Source of the DNA: Roseicyclus salinarum
GTDB taxonomy: Bacteria; Pseudomonadota; Alphaproteobacteria; Rhodobacterales; Rhodobacteraceae
DNA: 46,431 bases
Direction of reading: 5' to 3'
Assembly (NCBI RefSeq): GCF_029624655.1
Contig: NZ_JARRSA010000029.1
Coordinates: 1 to 46,431 of the forward strand
Shown here: positions 16,727-25,248 of the stretch, in pieces
Position numbering within the stretch: the stretch's first letter is position 1
How the letters are laid out: every line of letters starts with the position of its first letter
The notes under the pieces: generated by a model
Told to the model about the DNA's origin: nothing
The model's database searches: none
The model's input: the letters and a program-made list of their open reading frames with translations, nothing else
Translations under genes and position numbers: made by a program

Positions 16727-17896
16727 TTACTGGCTTGCCGGCATCCGGCGCTCGACGATCTCGGCGAAGAAGCTGCATCCGTAGGGGATGGCCTCGTCGT
16801 TGAAGTTGTATTTCGGGTGGTGGCACATCGCGCTGTCGCCGTTCCCCAGGAACAGATAGGCACCCGGACGCTTTTCCAACATGTAGGAAAAATCCTCGGA
16901 CGGCATGATCGGGTCCGCGTCGTCCGTGACCGCGTTCGCCACGGCCCGCGCCGCGCCGACCGCGTGGACCACCGCGTCGGCGTCGTTGACCGTGACCGGG
17001 TAGCCCGGCATCCAGACCAGCTCGGCCGTCGCCCCGAAGGCGCTGGCGGTATCCTCGACGACGCGGCGGATGCGGCCCTCCATCAACGCGCGGTCCTCGG
17101 GGTGGAGGCAGCGCACCGTGCCCTCCATGCGGGCGGTGTGGGCGATGATGTTGGACGCGCGCGAATCGGTGCGGAAGGTGCCCACCGTCAGGACGACCGA
17201 GCGCAGGGGATCGACGCTGCGCGAGACGATGGAGTGAAGCGTCACGACGATCTGGCTCGCCACCAGCGTCGTGTCGACGGCCTTGTGCGGTTCGGCGGCG
17301 TGGCCTCCGAGGCCCGTCACCACGATCTCGAACTCGTCCGACGAAGCCTGAAGCGGGCCGGGGCGCGTGACGATGGTGCCGATGGGCACGCCCGGGGCGT
17401 TGTGCATCCCGTAGACCTCGTCGATGCCGAACCGCTCGATCAGGCCGTCCTCGATCATCGCCGCGGCCCCCGCGCCGCCTTCTTCGGCGGGCTGGAAGAT
17501 GAGCGCCACGGTCCCGTCGAAGTTGCGCGTCTCGGCGAGGTATTTCGCGGCCCCGAGAAGCATCGAGGTGTGCCCATCGTGGCCGCAGGCGTGCATCGCC
17601 CCTGGCACCTCCGATGCGTAATCGAGCCCCGTCTCCTCGTGGATCGGCAACGCGTCCATGTCGGCACGCAGGCCGATGGTGCGCCCCGACCCCGTGGCCC
17701 TGCCGCGGATCAGGCCCACGACGCCGGTCTGTCCGATCCCCTCAACGATCTCGTCCACGCCGAATTCGCGCAGCTTGTCCGCGACGAAGGCCGCGGTGTT
17801 GTGCACCTCGTAGAGGATCTCGGGATTGCGGTGCAGGTGCTGCCGCCATTCCGCGATCTCGGGCAGCATCTCGGCGAAGCGGTTGCGGATGGGCAT
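16727..17896 (-). CDS. M20 amidohydrolase / aminoacylase, paralogue 2
   Basis: A 389-residue paralogue of its neighbours. The start is at 17896 (MPIRNRFAEMLPE), aligned to the other copies; the open frame runs further upstream only as antisense and overlap sequence. It retains ADMDALPIHEE, ACGHDGHT, QPAEEGG and GLGGHAAEPH. The substrate-loop motif is HNAPGVP, whereas copy 1 has HNWPGVP and copy 3 HNEPGLP, hinting at different acyl or amino-acid preferences. The C-terminal metal motif reads IMPSEDFSYML rather than MGGEDF. It is separated from copy 1 by 21 bp and from copy 3 by 11 bp, consistent with one transcript. Confidence 0.93.
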   Translation of the reverse strand: MPIRNRFAEMLPEIAEWRQHLHRNPEILYEVHNTAAFVADKLREFGVDEIVEGIGQTGVVGLIRGRATGSGRTIGLRADMDALPIHEETGLDYASEVPGAMHACGHDGHTSMLLGAAKYLAETRNFDGTVALIFQPAEEGGAGAAAMIEDGLIERFGIDEVYGMHNAPGVPIGTIVTRPGPLQASSDEFEIVVTGLGGHAAEPHKAVDTTLVASQIVVTLHSIVSRSVDPLRSVVLTVGTFRTDSRASNIIAHTARMEGTVRCLHPEDRALMEGRIRRVVEDTASAFGATAELVWMPGYPVTVNDADAVVHAVGAARAVANAVTDDADPIMPSEDFSYMLEKRPGAYLFLGNGDSAMCHHPKYNFNDEAIPYGCSFFAEIVERRMPASQ

Positions 17897-17907
17897 CGGT
17901 GAGCTCC

Positions 17908-19083
17908 TCAGGCGGCGGGCATACGACGCTCGACCAGCTCGGCGAAGAACGAGCAGCCGTAGGGAATCGCCTCGTCGTTGAAGTCGTATTCCGGGTGGTG
18001 GACGCCGGCGGTGTCGCCGTTGCCGATATGCACGAAGGCGCCCGGCCGGGCGTTCAGCATGTAGGAGAAATCCTCGCCGCCCATGCGAGGCGGACGGCCC
18101 CAGCGCACCTTGTCGCCGCCGGCCACGGCGCGCGCGATCTCGGCGGCCATCTCGGCGTTGGCGTCGTGGTTCACGACGATGGGGTAGCCGCGCCTGTAGT
18201 CCAGCCGCGCCTCGCAGCCATAGGCCTCGGCGGTGGAGTGGATCAGCTGCGTCACGCGCCGCTCGGCCATGTCGCGCACCTCGTCGTCGAGGGTGCGCAC
18301 AGTGCCGCGGATCAGGACGTCGGGCGGGATCACGTTGAACGCCTCGGACGCGGTGCGCAGCGTGCAGACCGAAACCACGATGTTCTTGATCGGGTCGGTA
18401 TTGCGGCTCGCCACCGTCTGCAGCGCCATCACGACGTTGCAGGCGGCGGGCATGGGATCGACACACATGTGCGGCCGCGCGGCATGGCCGCCCTTGCCCA
18501 CGATGCGCACCTCGAATTCGTCGGCCGCGGCCATGATCGGGCCGGGCGCCACGCCGAACTCGCCGACGGGCAGGCCCGGCTCGTTGTGCATCCCGTAGAC
18601 CTCGTCGATGCCGAACCGCTCCATCATGCCGTCCTTCACCATCAGCTCGCCGCCGCCGCCACCCTCCTCGGCGGGCTGGAAGATCAGCGCCACGGTGCCG
18701 TCGAAGTTGCGCGTCTCGGCAAGGTATTTCGCCGCGCCGAGCAGCATCGCGGTATGCCCGTCATGCCCGCAGCCATGCATCGCGCCGGGCGTCTTGCTGG
18801 CATGGGGCAGGCCCGTCATCTCGGTCATCGGCAGCGCGTCCATGTCGGCGCGCAGACCCACGCAGTAGCCGCGCGTGTCGGACTTGCCCCTGATCAGCGC
18901 CACGATCCCCGAACGCCCGATCCCGGTGTGGATCTCGTCCACGCCGAACTCCCTGAGCTTCGCCTCGACGAGCGCCGTCGTCTTGGGCAGGTCGAACAGG
19001 ATCTCGGGATTCATGTGGATCTCGCGCCGCCATCCGGCGATCTCGGGCATCAGTTCGGAAAGACGGTTCTTGATCGGCATCAT
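17908..19083 (-). CDS. M20 amidohydrolase / aminoacylase, paralogue 3
   Basis: A 391-residue M20D amidohydrolase. It starts MMPIKNRLSE (ATG at 19083 or 19080). Metal and catalytic motifs are GCGHDGHT, QPAEEGG, GKGGHAARPH and MGGEDFSYML. It departs most from the others: HASKTPGAMHGC replaces the YAS version, and the loop reads HNEPGLP, with an acidic residue where copy 1 has Trp and copy 2 Ala. It overlaps the argE stop codon by 4 bp (ATGA), so argE and this gene are translationally coupled. The expected reaction is hydrolysis of an N-acyl amino acid; the exact substrate is unknown. Confidence 0.93.
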   Translation of the reverse strand: MMPIKNRLSELMPEIAGWRREIHMNPEILFDLPKTTALVEAKLREFGVDEIHTGIGRSGIVALIRGKSDTRGYCVGLRADMDALPMTEMTGLPHASKTPGAMHGCGHDGHTAMLLGAAKYLAETRNFDGTVALIFQPAEEGGGGGELMVKDGMMERFGIDEVYGMHNEPGLPVGEFGVAPGPIMAAADEFEVRIVGKGGHAARPHMCVDPMPAACNVVMALQTVASRNTDPIKNIVVSVCTLRTASEAFNVIPPDVLIRGTVRTLDDEVRDMAERRVTQLIHSTAEAYGCEARLDYRRGYPIVVNHDANAEMAAEIARAVAGGDKVRWGRPPRMGGEDFSYMLNARPGAFVHIGNGDTAGVHHPEYDFNDEAIPYGCSFFAELVERRMPAA

Positions 19084-20240
19084 CGCTCCTGCAGCGTGTC
19101 CAGAAGGCGGGTCATGAAGGCCTCGCCCTTCCTCAGTTCATCGACAGAGAGCCATTCGTTCGGCTGGTGGGCCTGCGCGATGTTGCCCGGCCCGCAGACC
19201 ACGGCCGAGATGCCCGCCGCCTGGAACTGGCCGGCCTCGGTGCCGTAGCTCACGACGCTCGACCCGTTCTCGCCGGTCAGGCGGCGCACGATGGCCTCCG
19301 CGGCCCCGTCCGCCTCCGCGACGAGGCCGGGCACGTCCCACTTCGGGTCGACCTCGATCCACGCCTCGGGGCGCACCGCCTTCATTCCGACCTCGATACG
19401 CTCGATCTCGGCGCGGATGCGGGCGGCCCACTCGTCGTTCGGCTCGCTCGGGACGCAGCGCGCGGACAGCACGAAGGTGCAGTCCTTGGCCGTGATGTTG
19501 TGCGCCGTGCCGCCCTTGATCTGGCCGACATGCAGGGTCGTGTAGGGCGGGTCGAAGCCGTTGTCGGGATCGGCGGAAGCGGCGTTCGCGTCGTTCGTGC
19601 GGTTCGCCCAGTCGATGAGCTTCGCGGCCTCCATGATCGCCGACACGCCCTTGTAGGCGATCGAGGAATGCACCTCGTAGCCGTGGAAATGCAGGTCGAA
19701 GCCGACGCCGCCCTTGTGGCCGTTGACGATGCCCCACTCGGTCGGCTCGCCGATGATGGCGAGCGCGGCCTTCGGCAGGTGCGCGGCCATCCTCTCGATC
19801 ATCGGCGGCGCGCCCACGCATCCGATCTCCTCGTCGCGCGACAGGCACAGCTGGAGCGGGCGGCTCACGCCGCGCCGCTGCGCCTCGACGGCGGCCCAGA
19901 TCGCGAGCGCGTCGAACCCCTTCATGTCGCAGCAGCCTCGGCCGTGAAGCTTGCCGTCCTTTTCCGTGACCGTGAACGGATCGCTGTCCCACGCCTGCCC
20001 GTCCACGGGCACGACGTCGGTATGGCCCGACAGGATCACGCCGCCTTCGATCTCGGGGCCGACATGGGCGTAAAGGCTCGCCTTCCGGCCCGTGTCGTCA
20101 TAATCGCGGTGGCAGGCGATGCCGTGCCCCGCGAGGTAGTCCTCGACCCAATCGACGAGGTCGAGATTTGAGTCGCGGCTGACGGTCGGATAGGAGACGA
20201 GCTTTTCGAGAAGGTGTCGCGGACTGAGGGGGTCTGGCAT
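19080..20240 (-). CDS. argE: Acetylornithine deacetylase ArgE-type
   Basis: A 386-residue M20A metallopeptidase-family deacetylase, distinct from the three downstream M20D proteins. Motifs: SGHTDVVPVDGQAW (first metal His and adjacent Asp), GRGCCDMKGF (bridging Asp), DEEIGCVGAPP (catalytic Glu pair), IIGEPTEW, and the C-terminal metal His in GPGNIAQAHQPNEW. Such enzymes release acetate from N-acetylornithine in arginine biosynthesis. Here the gene sits in a peptide-transport operon, 8 bp after the ABC ATPase gene, so a catabolic role on imported N-acetylated amino acids is also plausible. It is coupled to the downstream M20 gene by a 4-bp overlap. Confidence 0.88.
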   Translation of the reverse strand: MPDPLSPRHLLEKLVSYPTVSRDSNLDLVDWVEDYLAGHGIACHRDYDDTGRKASLYAHVGPEIEGGVILSGHTDVVPVDGQAWDSDPFTVTEKDGKLHGRGCCDMKGFDALAIWAAVEAQRRGVSRPLQLCLSRDEEIGCVGAPPMIERMAAHLPKAALAIIGEPTEWGIVNGHKGGVGFDLHFHGYEVHSSIAYKGVSAIMEAAKLIDWANRTNDANAASADPDNGFDPPYTTLHVGQIKGGTAHNITAKDCTFVLSARCVPSEPNDEWAARIRAEIERIEVGMKAVRPEAWIEVDPKWDVPGLVAEADGAAEAIVRRLTGENGSSVVSYGTEAGQFQAAGISAVVCGPGNIAQAHQPNEWLSVDELRKGEAFMTRLLDTLQER

Positions 20241-20248
20241 GTCGTTTC

Positions 20249-22078
20249 TCAGTATCCGCTATCCGTGGTCAGGATGAAATGGCCCGGCTCGATCTCGGCG
20301 TATTCCGACGGCGCCGGCTCGTAGCCGACCGGGTGGACGGGCGACGGGATCGGCTTGAAGTTGAGATCCTTCTCGGCCTTGCGCCGGGTGGGATCCGCGA
20401 TGGGAACGGCCTTCAGCAGCGCCTGCGTGTAGGGGTGCTGGGGGTTCTCGAAGATGCGCGCGCGCGGCCCGACCTCGACGATCCGGCCAAGATACATGAC
20501 GCCCACCGTGTGGCTGACGCGCTCCACGACAGCCATGTCGTGGCTGATGAACAGATAGCTCAGGCCCATCTCGGCCTGAAGCTCCATCATCAGGTTCAGC
20601 ACCTCCGCCTGCACCGAGACGTCGAGTGCCGAAACCGCCTCGTCGGCGATGATCAGTTTGGGATTGAGCGCGAGGGCGCGCGCGATGGCGACGCGCTGGC
20701 GTTGGCCGCCGGACAGCTCGTGGGGGTAGCGCGACATGAAGGCGCGCGGGAGCTGCACCCGGTCGAACAGGTTGGCCACGCGGTCGTTGCGCTCGTCGAG
20801 GGGGATGTGCTCGAAATTGAGCATCGGCTCGGCGACCTGGTGGGACAGCTTCATCTGCGGATTGAGCGAGGCGAACGGATCCTGGAAGATCATCTGCATG
20901 TGGCGGCGGGCGCGGCGCAGGTCATGCGGGCTCAGCGCCATGATGTCCGTGCCGTCGAGGTCGATCTTGCCCGAAAGCGGTTCGACCAGCCGCAGGATGG
21001 AGCGGCCCGCCGTGGACTTGCCGCACCCCGATTCCCCCACGAGGCTGAGCGTGCGGCCCGCGTTGATCGTCAGCGACACGTCCTCGACGGCGTGCACGTT
21101 GGCGATGGTGCGCCGCAGCAGGCCGCCCTTCACTGGGAAGCGCGTCACGAGGTTCTCGACCCGCAGCAGCACCTTGTCCGTGCCCGCGATGGGCTTGGGC
21201 GCGGGCGCATCGGCGGGCGCATTCATCAGCTTCATCGGCTCGGGCAGCGCCTTGCCGCGCATCTCGCCCAGCTTGGGCACGGCCGACAGGAGCGCCTGCG
21301 TGTAGGGATGCTGCGGCCGCGCGAAGATCTCCTCGACGGGGCCCTCCTCGACCTTGTTGCCGCGATACATGACGACGACCCTGTCCGCGATCTGCGCGAC
21401 CACGGCCATGTCGTGGGTGATGAACATGACGCTGGTGCCGGTCTCGCGCTTCAGCCGGTCGATGAGGGCGAGGATCTCGGCCTGGATCGTCACGTCGAGG
21501 GCGGTCGTGGGCTCGTCCGCGATCAGGATTCGTGGCTCGCAGGCAAGCGCGATGGCGATCACGACGCGCTGGCGCATCCCGCCCGACAGCTCGTGGGGGT
21601 ATTGCTGCAGGCGCCGCTCGGGCTCGGGAATGCGGACCTGCCGCATCAGTTCGAGCGCGCGCTCGCGGGCCTGCCGTTTCGACATGCCCTTGTGTTTCAT
21701 CAGCCCTTCCGTGAGCTGGCGCTCGACCGTGAAGACCGGGTTCAGCGCCGTCATCGGCTCCTGGAAGATCATGCCGATCTCGTTGCCGCGAATGTCGCGC
21801 ATGAGGCCACTGTCGGCACGCGCGAGGTCGATCGGCTCCTCGCCCTCCTTGCGGTCGAACATCAGCTCGCCGCCGGCGATGTCGCCGCCGCCGAATTCCA
21901 CCAGCCGCATCAGAGACAGCGACGAGACGGACTTGCCCGACCCGCTCTCGCCGACGATGCAGACCGTCTCGCCCTCGGCGATGTCGAAGGACACGTCCTC
22001 GACCCCGACGACGGTGCCCGCCTTGGTGTGGAATTCCACGCGAAGATTGCGGACCTGCGCAATCGGCCGGTCTAGCAT
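20249..22078 (-). CDS. Peptide ABC transporter, fused two-domain ATPase
   Basis: A 609-residue protein with two complete ABC ATPase domains, equivalent to DppD plus DppF fused. Domain 1 has Walker A GESGSGKS at residues 43-50 and the signature LSGGMRQR with DEPTTALD. Domain 2 has Walker A GESGCGKS and LSGGQRQR, with Walker B reading DEAVSALD in place of DEP. Each domain is followed by the oligopeptide-type C-terminal extension (HPYTQALLSAVP and HPYTQALLKAVP). I placed the start at the ATG at 22078. It energises import by the divergent solute-binding protein and permeases, and is first of the run ATPase, argE, three M20 genes. Confidence 0.95.
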   Translation of the reverse strand: MLDRPIAQVRNLRVEFHTKAGTVVGVEDVSFDIAEGETVCIVGESGSGKSVSSLSLMRLVEFGGGDIAGGELMFDRKEGEEPIDLARADSGLMRDIRGNEIGMIFQEPMTALNPVFTVERQLTEGLMKHKGMSKRQARERALELMRQVRIPEPERRLQQYPHELSGGMRQRVVIAIALACEPRILIADEPTTALDVTIQAEILALIDRLKRETGTSVMFITHDMAVVAQIADRVVVMYRGNKVEEGPVEEIFARPQHPYTQALLSAVPKLGEMRGKALPEPMKLMNAPADAPAPKPIAGTDKVLLRVENLVTRFPVKGGLLRRTIANVHAVEDVSLTINAGRTLSLVGESGCGKSTAGRSILRLVEPLSGKIDLDGTDIMALSPHDLRRARRHMQMIFQDPFASLNPQMKLSHQVAEPMLNFEHIPLDERNDRVANLFDRVQLPRAFMSRYPHELSGGQRQRVAIARALALNPKLIIADEAVSALDVSVQAEVLNLMMELQAEMGLSYLFISHDMAVVERVSHTVGVMYLGRIVEVGPRARIFENPQHPYTQALLKAVPIADPTRRKAEKDLNFKPIPSPVHPVGYEPAPSEYAEIEPGHFILTTDSGY

Positions 22079-22344
22079 TGGCCACCTACCCCTATCTGGA
22101 CGACCCGCCGACGCTATGTCCGAAATCCGTCTGCTGTCAAATGCCGCGACTGCCCAATTTCCGGGCATACCGTGACGGCATCAGGCTTGCTTTTTGACAT
22201 TGATGCGCGTTCGATGAGTGGCGGGGTGGACTTGTCCTGGCGTATGCGCCTGACATCGTTTCGTCCCGTCCAACGAGAAGGGTTCGGCCGTGCCGGCCGG
22301 GTCACATCACTGACAAAGTGAGTTCAACAAGGAGAGAATACCAC
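22079..22344. promoter_or_regulatory. Divergent regulatory region of the peptide transport block
   Basis: The 266 bp separate the minus-strand ATPase operon from the plus-strand binding-protein operon. TTGACA at 22194-22199 on the plus strand is a second -35 candidate but lacks a clear -10. No regulator gene is nearby, so control is likely from elsewhere. Confidence 0.4.
22112..22140 (-). promoter_or_regulatory. Candidate promoter of the ATPase-argE-M20 operon
   Basis: Read on the minus strand: TTGACA (22140-22135), a spacer of 16 bp, then CATAGC as the -10 region, about 35 bp ahead of the ATPase start codon. The -35 element is perfect; the -10 is weak. Inference from pattern only. Confidence 0.4.
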
Positions 22345-24060
22345 ATGACTCGCAAGACACTCCTGCTCGGCGCCGCGGCGCTGGCGCTGGCCCCGGCGGC
22401 CGCGCTGGCGGAACGCGGTTCGTCAGGGCATTTGAACATCATCTACTGGCAGGCCCCCTCCACGCTGAACCCGTATCTGTCCGGCGGCACGAAAGAGATC
22501 GAATCGGCCTCGCTCATTCTGGAATCGCTTGCCCGCTTCGACGACACGGGCACCATGGTGCCGTGGCTCGCGGAAGAGATCCCCACGGTCGAGAACGGCG
22601 GCGTCTCCGAGGACCTCACCTCGATCACCTGGACGATCCGCGAGGACGTGATGTGGTCGGACGGATCGCCGCTGACCCCGGCCGACCTGATCTTCACCTG
22701 GGAATACTGCACCCATCCCGAAGGCGGCTGCGCGCAGTCGAGCTTCTTCGATGGCGTCACCTCGGTCGAGGCCGTGGACGACCGCACGGTGCGGGTGAAC
22801 TTCGCCAGCCCGACGCCCTTCCCCTACACCGCGTTCGTCGGTTCGGAATCGCCGATCATCCAGGCGGCGCAGTTCGCCGACTGCCTCGGCGCACGCGCGC
22901 CGGAATGCACCGAAGCGAACTTCGGCCCGATCGGCACCGGTCCTTTCGTCGTGGACGAATTCCGCCCCAACGACGTGATCGAGCTTTCGGCCAACGAGAA
23001 CTTCCGCAACCCCGAGCAGCCCTACTTCGCCACGGTGACCTTCCGTGGCGGTGGCGACGCGGTCTCGGCGGCACGCTCGGTCTGCCAGACCGGCGAGTTC
23101 GACTATGCGTGGAACCTGCAGATCGACCCCGAGATCCTCTCGGACATGGAAGGCGAGGGCAACTGCACCGTCGTCACCGCCTTCGGCACCTCGGTCGAGC
23201 GTCTGCACCTCAACCAGACCAACCCCGACCCGGCGCTCGGCGACGTCCGTTCGACCGCTCAGGCAGGCCCGCATCCGTTCCTGACCGACCCGATCGTCGG
23301 CCAGGCGCTGTCCATGGCCATCGACCGCGCGCTTCTGACCGAGCTTGGCTACGGCGCCGGCGGCCAGCCGACCTGCAACGTCCTTCCCGCGCCCGAGCTC
23401 TATGCCTCGACCGCCAATGACGCCTGCCTCGTGCAGGACCTCGAAGGGGCGATCGCGCTTCTGGACGAGGCCGGGATCGTGGACACCGACGGCGACGGCA
23501 TCCGCGAATACGAAGGCACGCCGCTGAGCGTCGTGTTCCAGACCTCGACCAACGCCGTCCGTCAGGACTACCAGGCGCTGATCCAGGATTGGTGGTCGGA
23601 GCTGGGTGTCGACACCGAGCTGCGAAACATCGACGCGTCGGTCTTCTTCGGCGGCGATCCGGCATCCCCGGACACGTTCCAGAAGTTCTATGCCGACATC
23701 GAGATGTACACCAACAACTTCGCCGGTGTTGACCCGCAGGCCTACATGGGCAGCTGGGTCTGCGATGACTGGCCGCGTCCCGAGACCCAGTGGCAGGGCT
23801 CCAACGTCCAGCGCTTCTGCTCGGAAGAGTATGACGCACTGGTCATGGAGATGGCGGCCACCGCCGACCTCGAAGAGCGTGGCCGGCTTGCGCGGACGAT
23901 GAACGACATGCTCGTGCAGAGCTACTCGATCATCCCGATCACGCACCGCGGCGGCGTCTCGGCACATGCAAACAGCATCGAAGGCATCAGCATGTCCGAC
24001 TGGGACTCCGAGCTGTGGAACATCGCCGAGTGGCGCCGCACGCCCGGCATGGAGCGTTGA
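22345..24060 (+). CDS. Peptide ABC transporter substrate-binding protein
   Basis: A 571-residue family-5 (DppA/OppA-type) periplasmic binding protein. The signal peptide is MTRKTLLLGAAALALAPAAALA, cut before ERGSS. Typical fold markers include STLNPYLSGGTKEIE, DVMWSDGSPLTPADLIFTWEY and the GPIGTGPFVVDEF segment. An acidic DTDGDGIREYEG stretch near residue 390 is a family loop. The start at 22345 has a strong GGAGAG ribosome site; an upstream GTG at 22318 is unlikely. The ligand is probably an oligopeptide or similar compound. The gene heads an operon with two permeases, after a hairpin that may raise its relative level. Confidence 0.95.
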   Translation: MTRKTLLLGAAALALAPAAALAERGSSGHLNIIYWQAPSTLNPYLSGGTKEIESASLILESLARFDDTGTMVPWLAEEIPTVENGGVSEDLTSITWTIREDVMWSDGSPLTPADLIFTWEYCTHPEGGCAQSSFFDGVTSVEAVDDRTVRVNFASPTPFPYTAFVGSESPIIQAAQFADCLGARAPECTEANFGPIGTGPFVVDEFRPNDVIELSANENFRNPEQPYFATVTFRGGGDAVSAARSVCQTGEFDYAWNLQIDPEILSDMEGEGNCTVVTAFGTSVERLHLNQTNPDPALGDVRSTAQAGPHPFLTDPIVGQALSMAIDRALLTELGYGAGGQPTCNVLPAPELYASTANDACLVQDLEGAIALLDEAGIVDTDGDGIREYEGTPLSVVFQTSTNAVRQDYQALIQDWWSELGVDTELRNIDASVFFGGDPASPDTFQKFYADIEMYTNNFAGVDPQAYMGSWVCDDWPRPETQWQGSNVQRFCSEEYDALVMEMAATADLEERGRLARTMNDMLVQSYSIIPITHRGGVSAHANSIEGISMSDWDSELWNIAEWRRTPGMER

Positions 24061-24091
24061 TCCCGACGCGCTAGATCAGCGATCCCGAACT

Positions 24092-24118
24092 GGCCCCCGT
24101 CGCCTGGCGGCGGGGGCC
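24092..24118 (+). terminator. Hairpin between binding-protein and permease genes
   Basis: GGCCCCCG pairs with CGGGGGCC around a GC-rich inner part, followed by TTTCC. In a gap of 120 bp within the same operon this looks like a partial terminator or an mRNA stabiliser giving more binding protein than permease. It is not a strong terminator, since the T tract is short. Confidence 0.5.
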
Positions 24119-24180
24119 TTTCCGAAGCGGGCCCGACAACAACACTCTCCGCAGCGGAACACCCGAACGAGGCGCCCCTC

Positions 24181-25248
24181 ATGGCAACCTACATCATCCG
24201 GCGACTGATCCTCGCCGTCCCGGCCCTGGTCTTCATCAGCTTCATCATCTTCATGATCGTGAAGCTCTCGCCGGCCGACCCGACCGCCAACCTTCCGCTC
24301 ACCATCCCGCCCGAAGTCCGCGAGCAGATCCGCGAAAGCCTCGGCGTGAACGAACCGCTGGTGGCGCAATACCTGCGGTGGGCGCGGATGATGTTCATCA
24401 CCGAACCGGGCATCATGCTGGAGGACGCGCTGTGCAGCGCGCCGCGCCTGCCCGACCGCTCGATGCCCGAGGGCTGCCTGCAGCTCGTGCCGCCGGACAC
24501 CTCGCGGATCATCAGCTACCAGACGCGCAGCCCGGTCTTCGACCTCATCGCGATCTCGCTGCCGCAGACGCTTTGGGTCGTGGGCACGTCCTACATCATC
24601 GGCATCCTCGTGGGGATGCCGCTCGGCATCATTTCGGCCTACCGGCAATATTCCGTGACGGACCAGGCCGCGACGTTCTTCTCGATGGTGGGCTTCTCGA
24701 TCCCGACCTTCTTCACGGGCACGATGGCCATCATCATCTTCTCGGTCTGGACGCCGACCGACTCGTGGCTGTGGCTGCCATCGAGCTACACCACCACGCA
24801 TGTCGTCAACGACTGGGACAGCTTCGTCTTCCAGCTCCGGCAGATGGTCCTGCCGATGATGGTGCTGGGCCTCTACAACGCTGCTCAGATCAGCCGCTAC
24901 ATGCGCGCATCGATGCTGGACAACCTGCAGCAGGACTACGTGCGCACGGCCCGCGCCAAGGGCATGGGCGAAGGCGTCGTCGTGCTCCGCCACGTTCTGC
25001 GCAACTCGCTCATCCCCGTCGTCACGGTGATCGCCCTGAACGTGCCCGCTGTCTTCGGCGGCGCGCTCATCACCGAGCAGGTGTTCCGCGTGAACGGCAT
25101 CGGCTACCAGCTGATCCAGGCGATCCGGGGCGCCGACGTGCCCATGGTTCAGACGATCAGCTTCATCTTCGCCGTGCTCGTCGTGTCGTTCAACCTGATC
25201 GCCGACGTGCTCTATGGCATTCTGGACCCGAGGATCCGCTATGACTGA
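24181..25248 (+). CDS. Peptide ABC transporter permease, DppB-like
   Basis: A 355-residue inner-membrane permease of the DppB/OppB group. The N-terminal helix IIRRLILAVPALVFISFIIFM, the large periplasmic segment between helices 1 and 2, and the cytoplasmic coupling motif near residue 255 (DYVRTARAKGMGEGVVVLRHVLRN) are all clear. The C-terminus ends DVLYGILDPRIRYD. It overlaps the next permease gene by 8 bp (ATGACTGA). It acts with the divergent fused ATPase and the upstream binding protein. The identification as an importer permease is secure; the substrate is inferred to be peptide-like. Confidence 0.95.
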   Translation: MATYIIRRLILAVPALVFISFIIFMIVKLSPADPTANLPLTIPPEVREQIRESLGVNEPLVAQYLRWARMMFITEPGIMLEDALCSAPRLPDRSMPEGCLQLVPPDTSRIISYQTRSPVFDLIAISLPQTLWVVGTSYIIGILVGMPLGIISAYRQYSVTDQAATFFSMVGFSIPTFFTGTMAIIIFSVWTPTDSWLWLPSSYTTTHVVNDWDSFVFQLRQMVLPMMVLGLYNAAQISRYMRASMLDNLQQDYVRTARAKGMGEGVVVLRHVLRNSLIPVVTVIALNVPAVFGGALITEQVFRVNGIGYQLIQAIRGADVPMVQTISFIFAVLVVSFNLIADVLYGILDPRIRYD

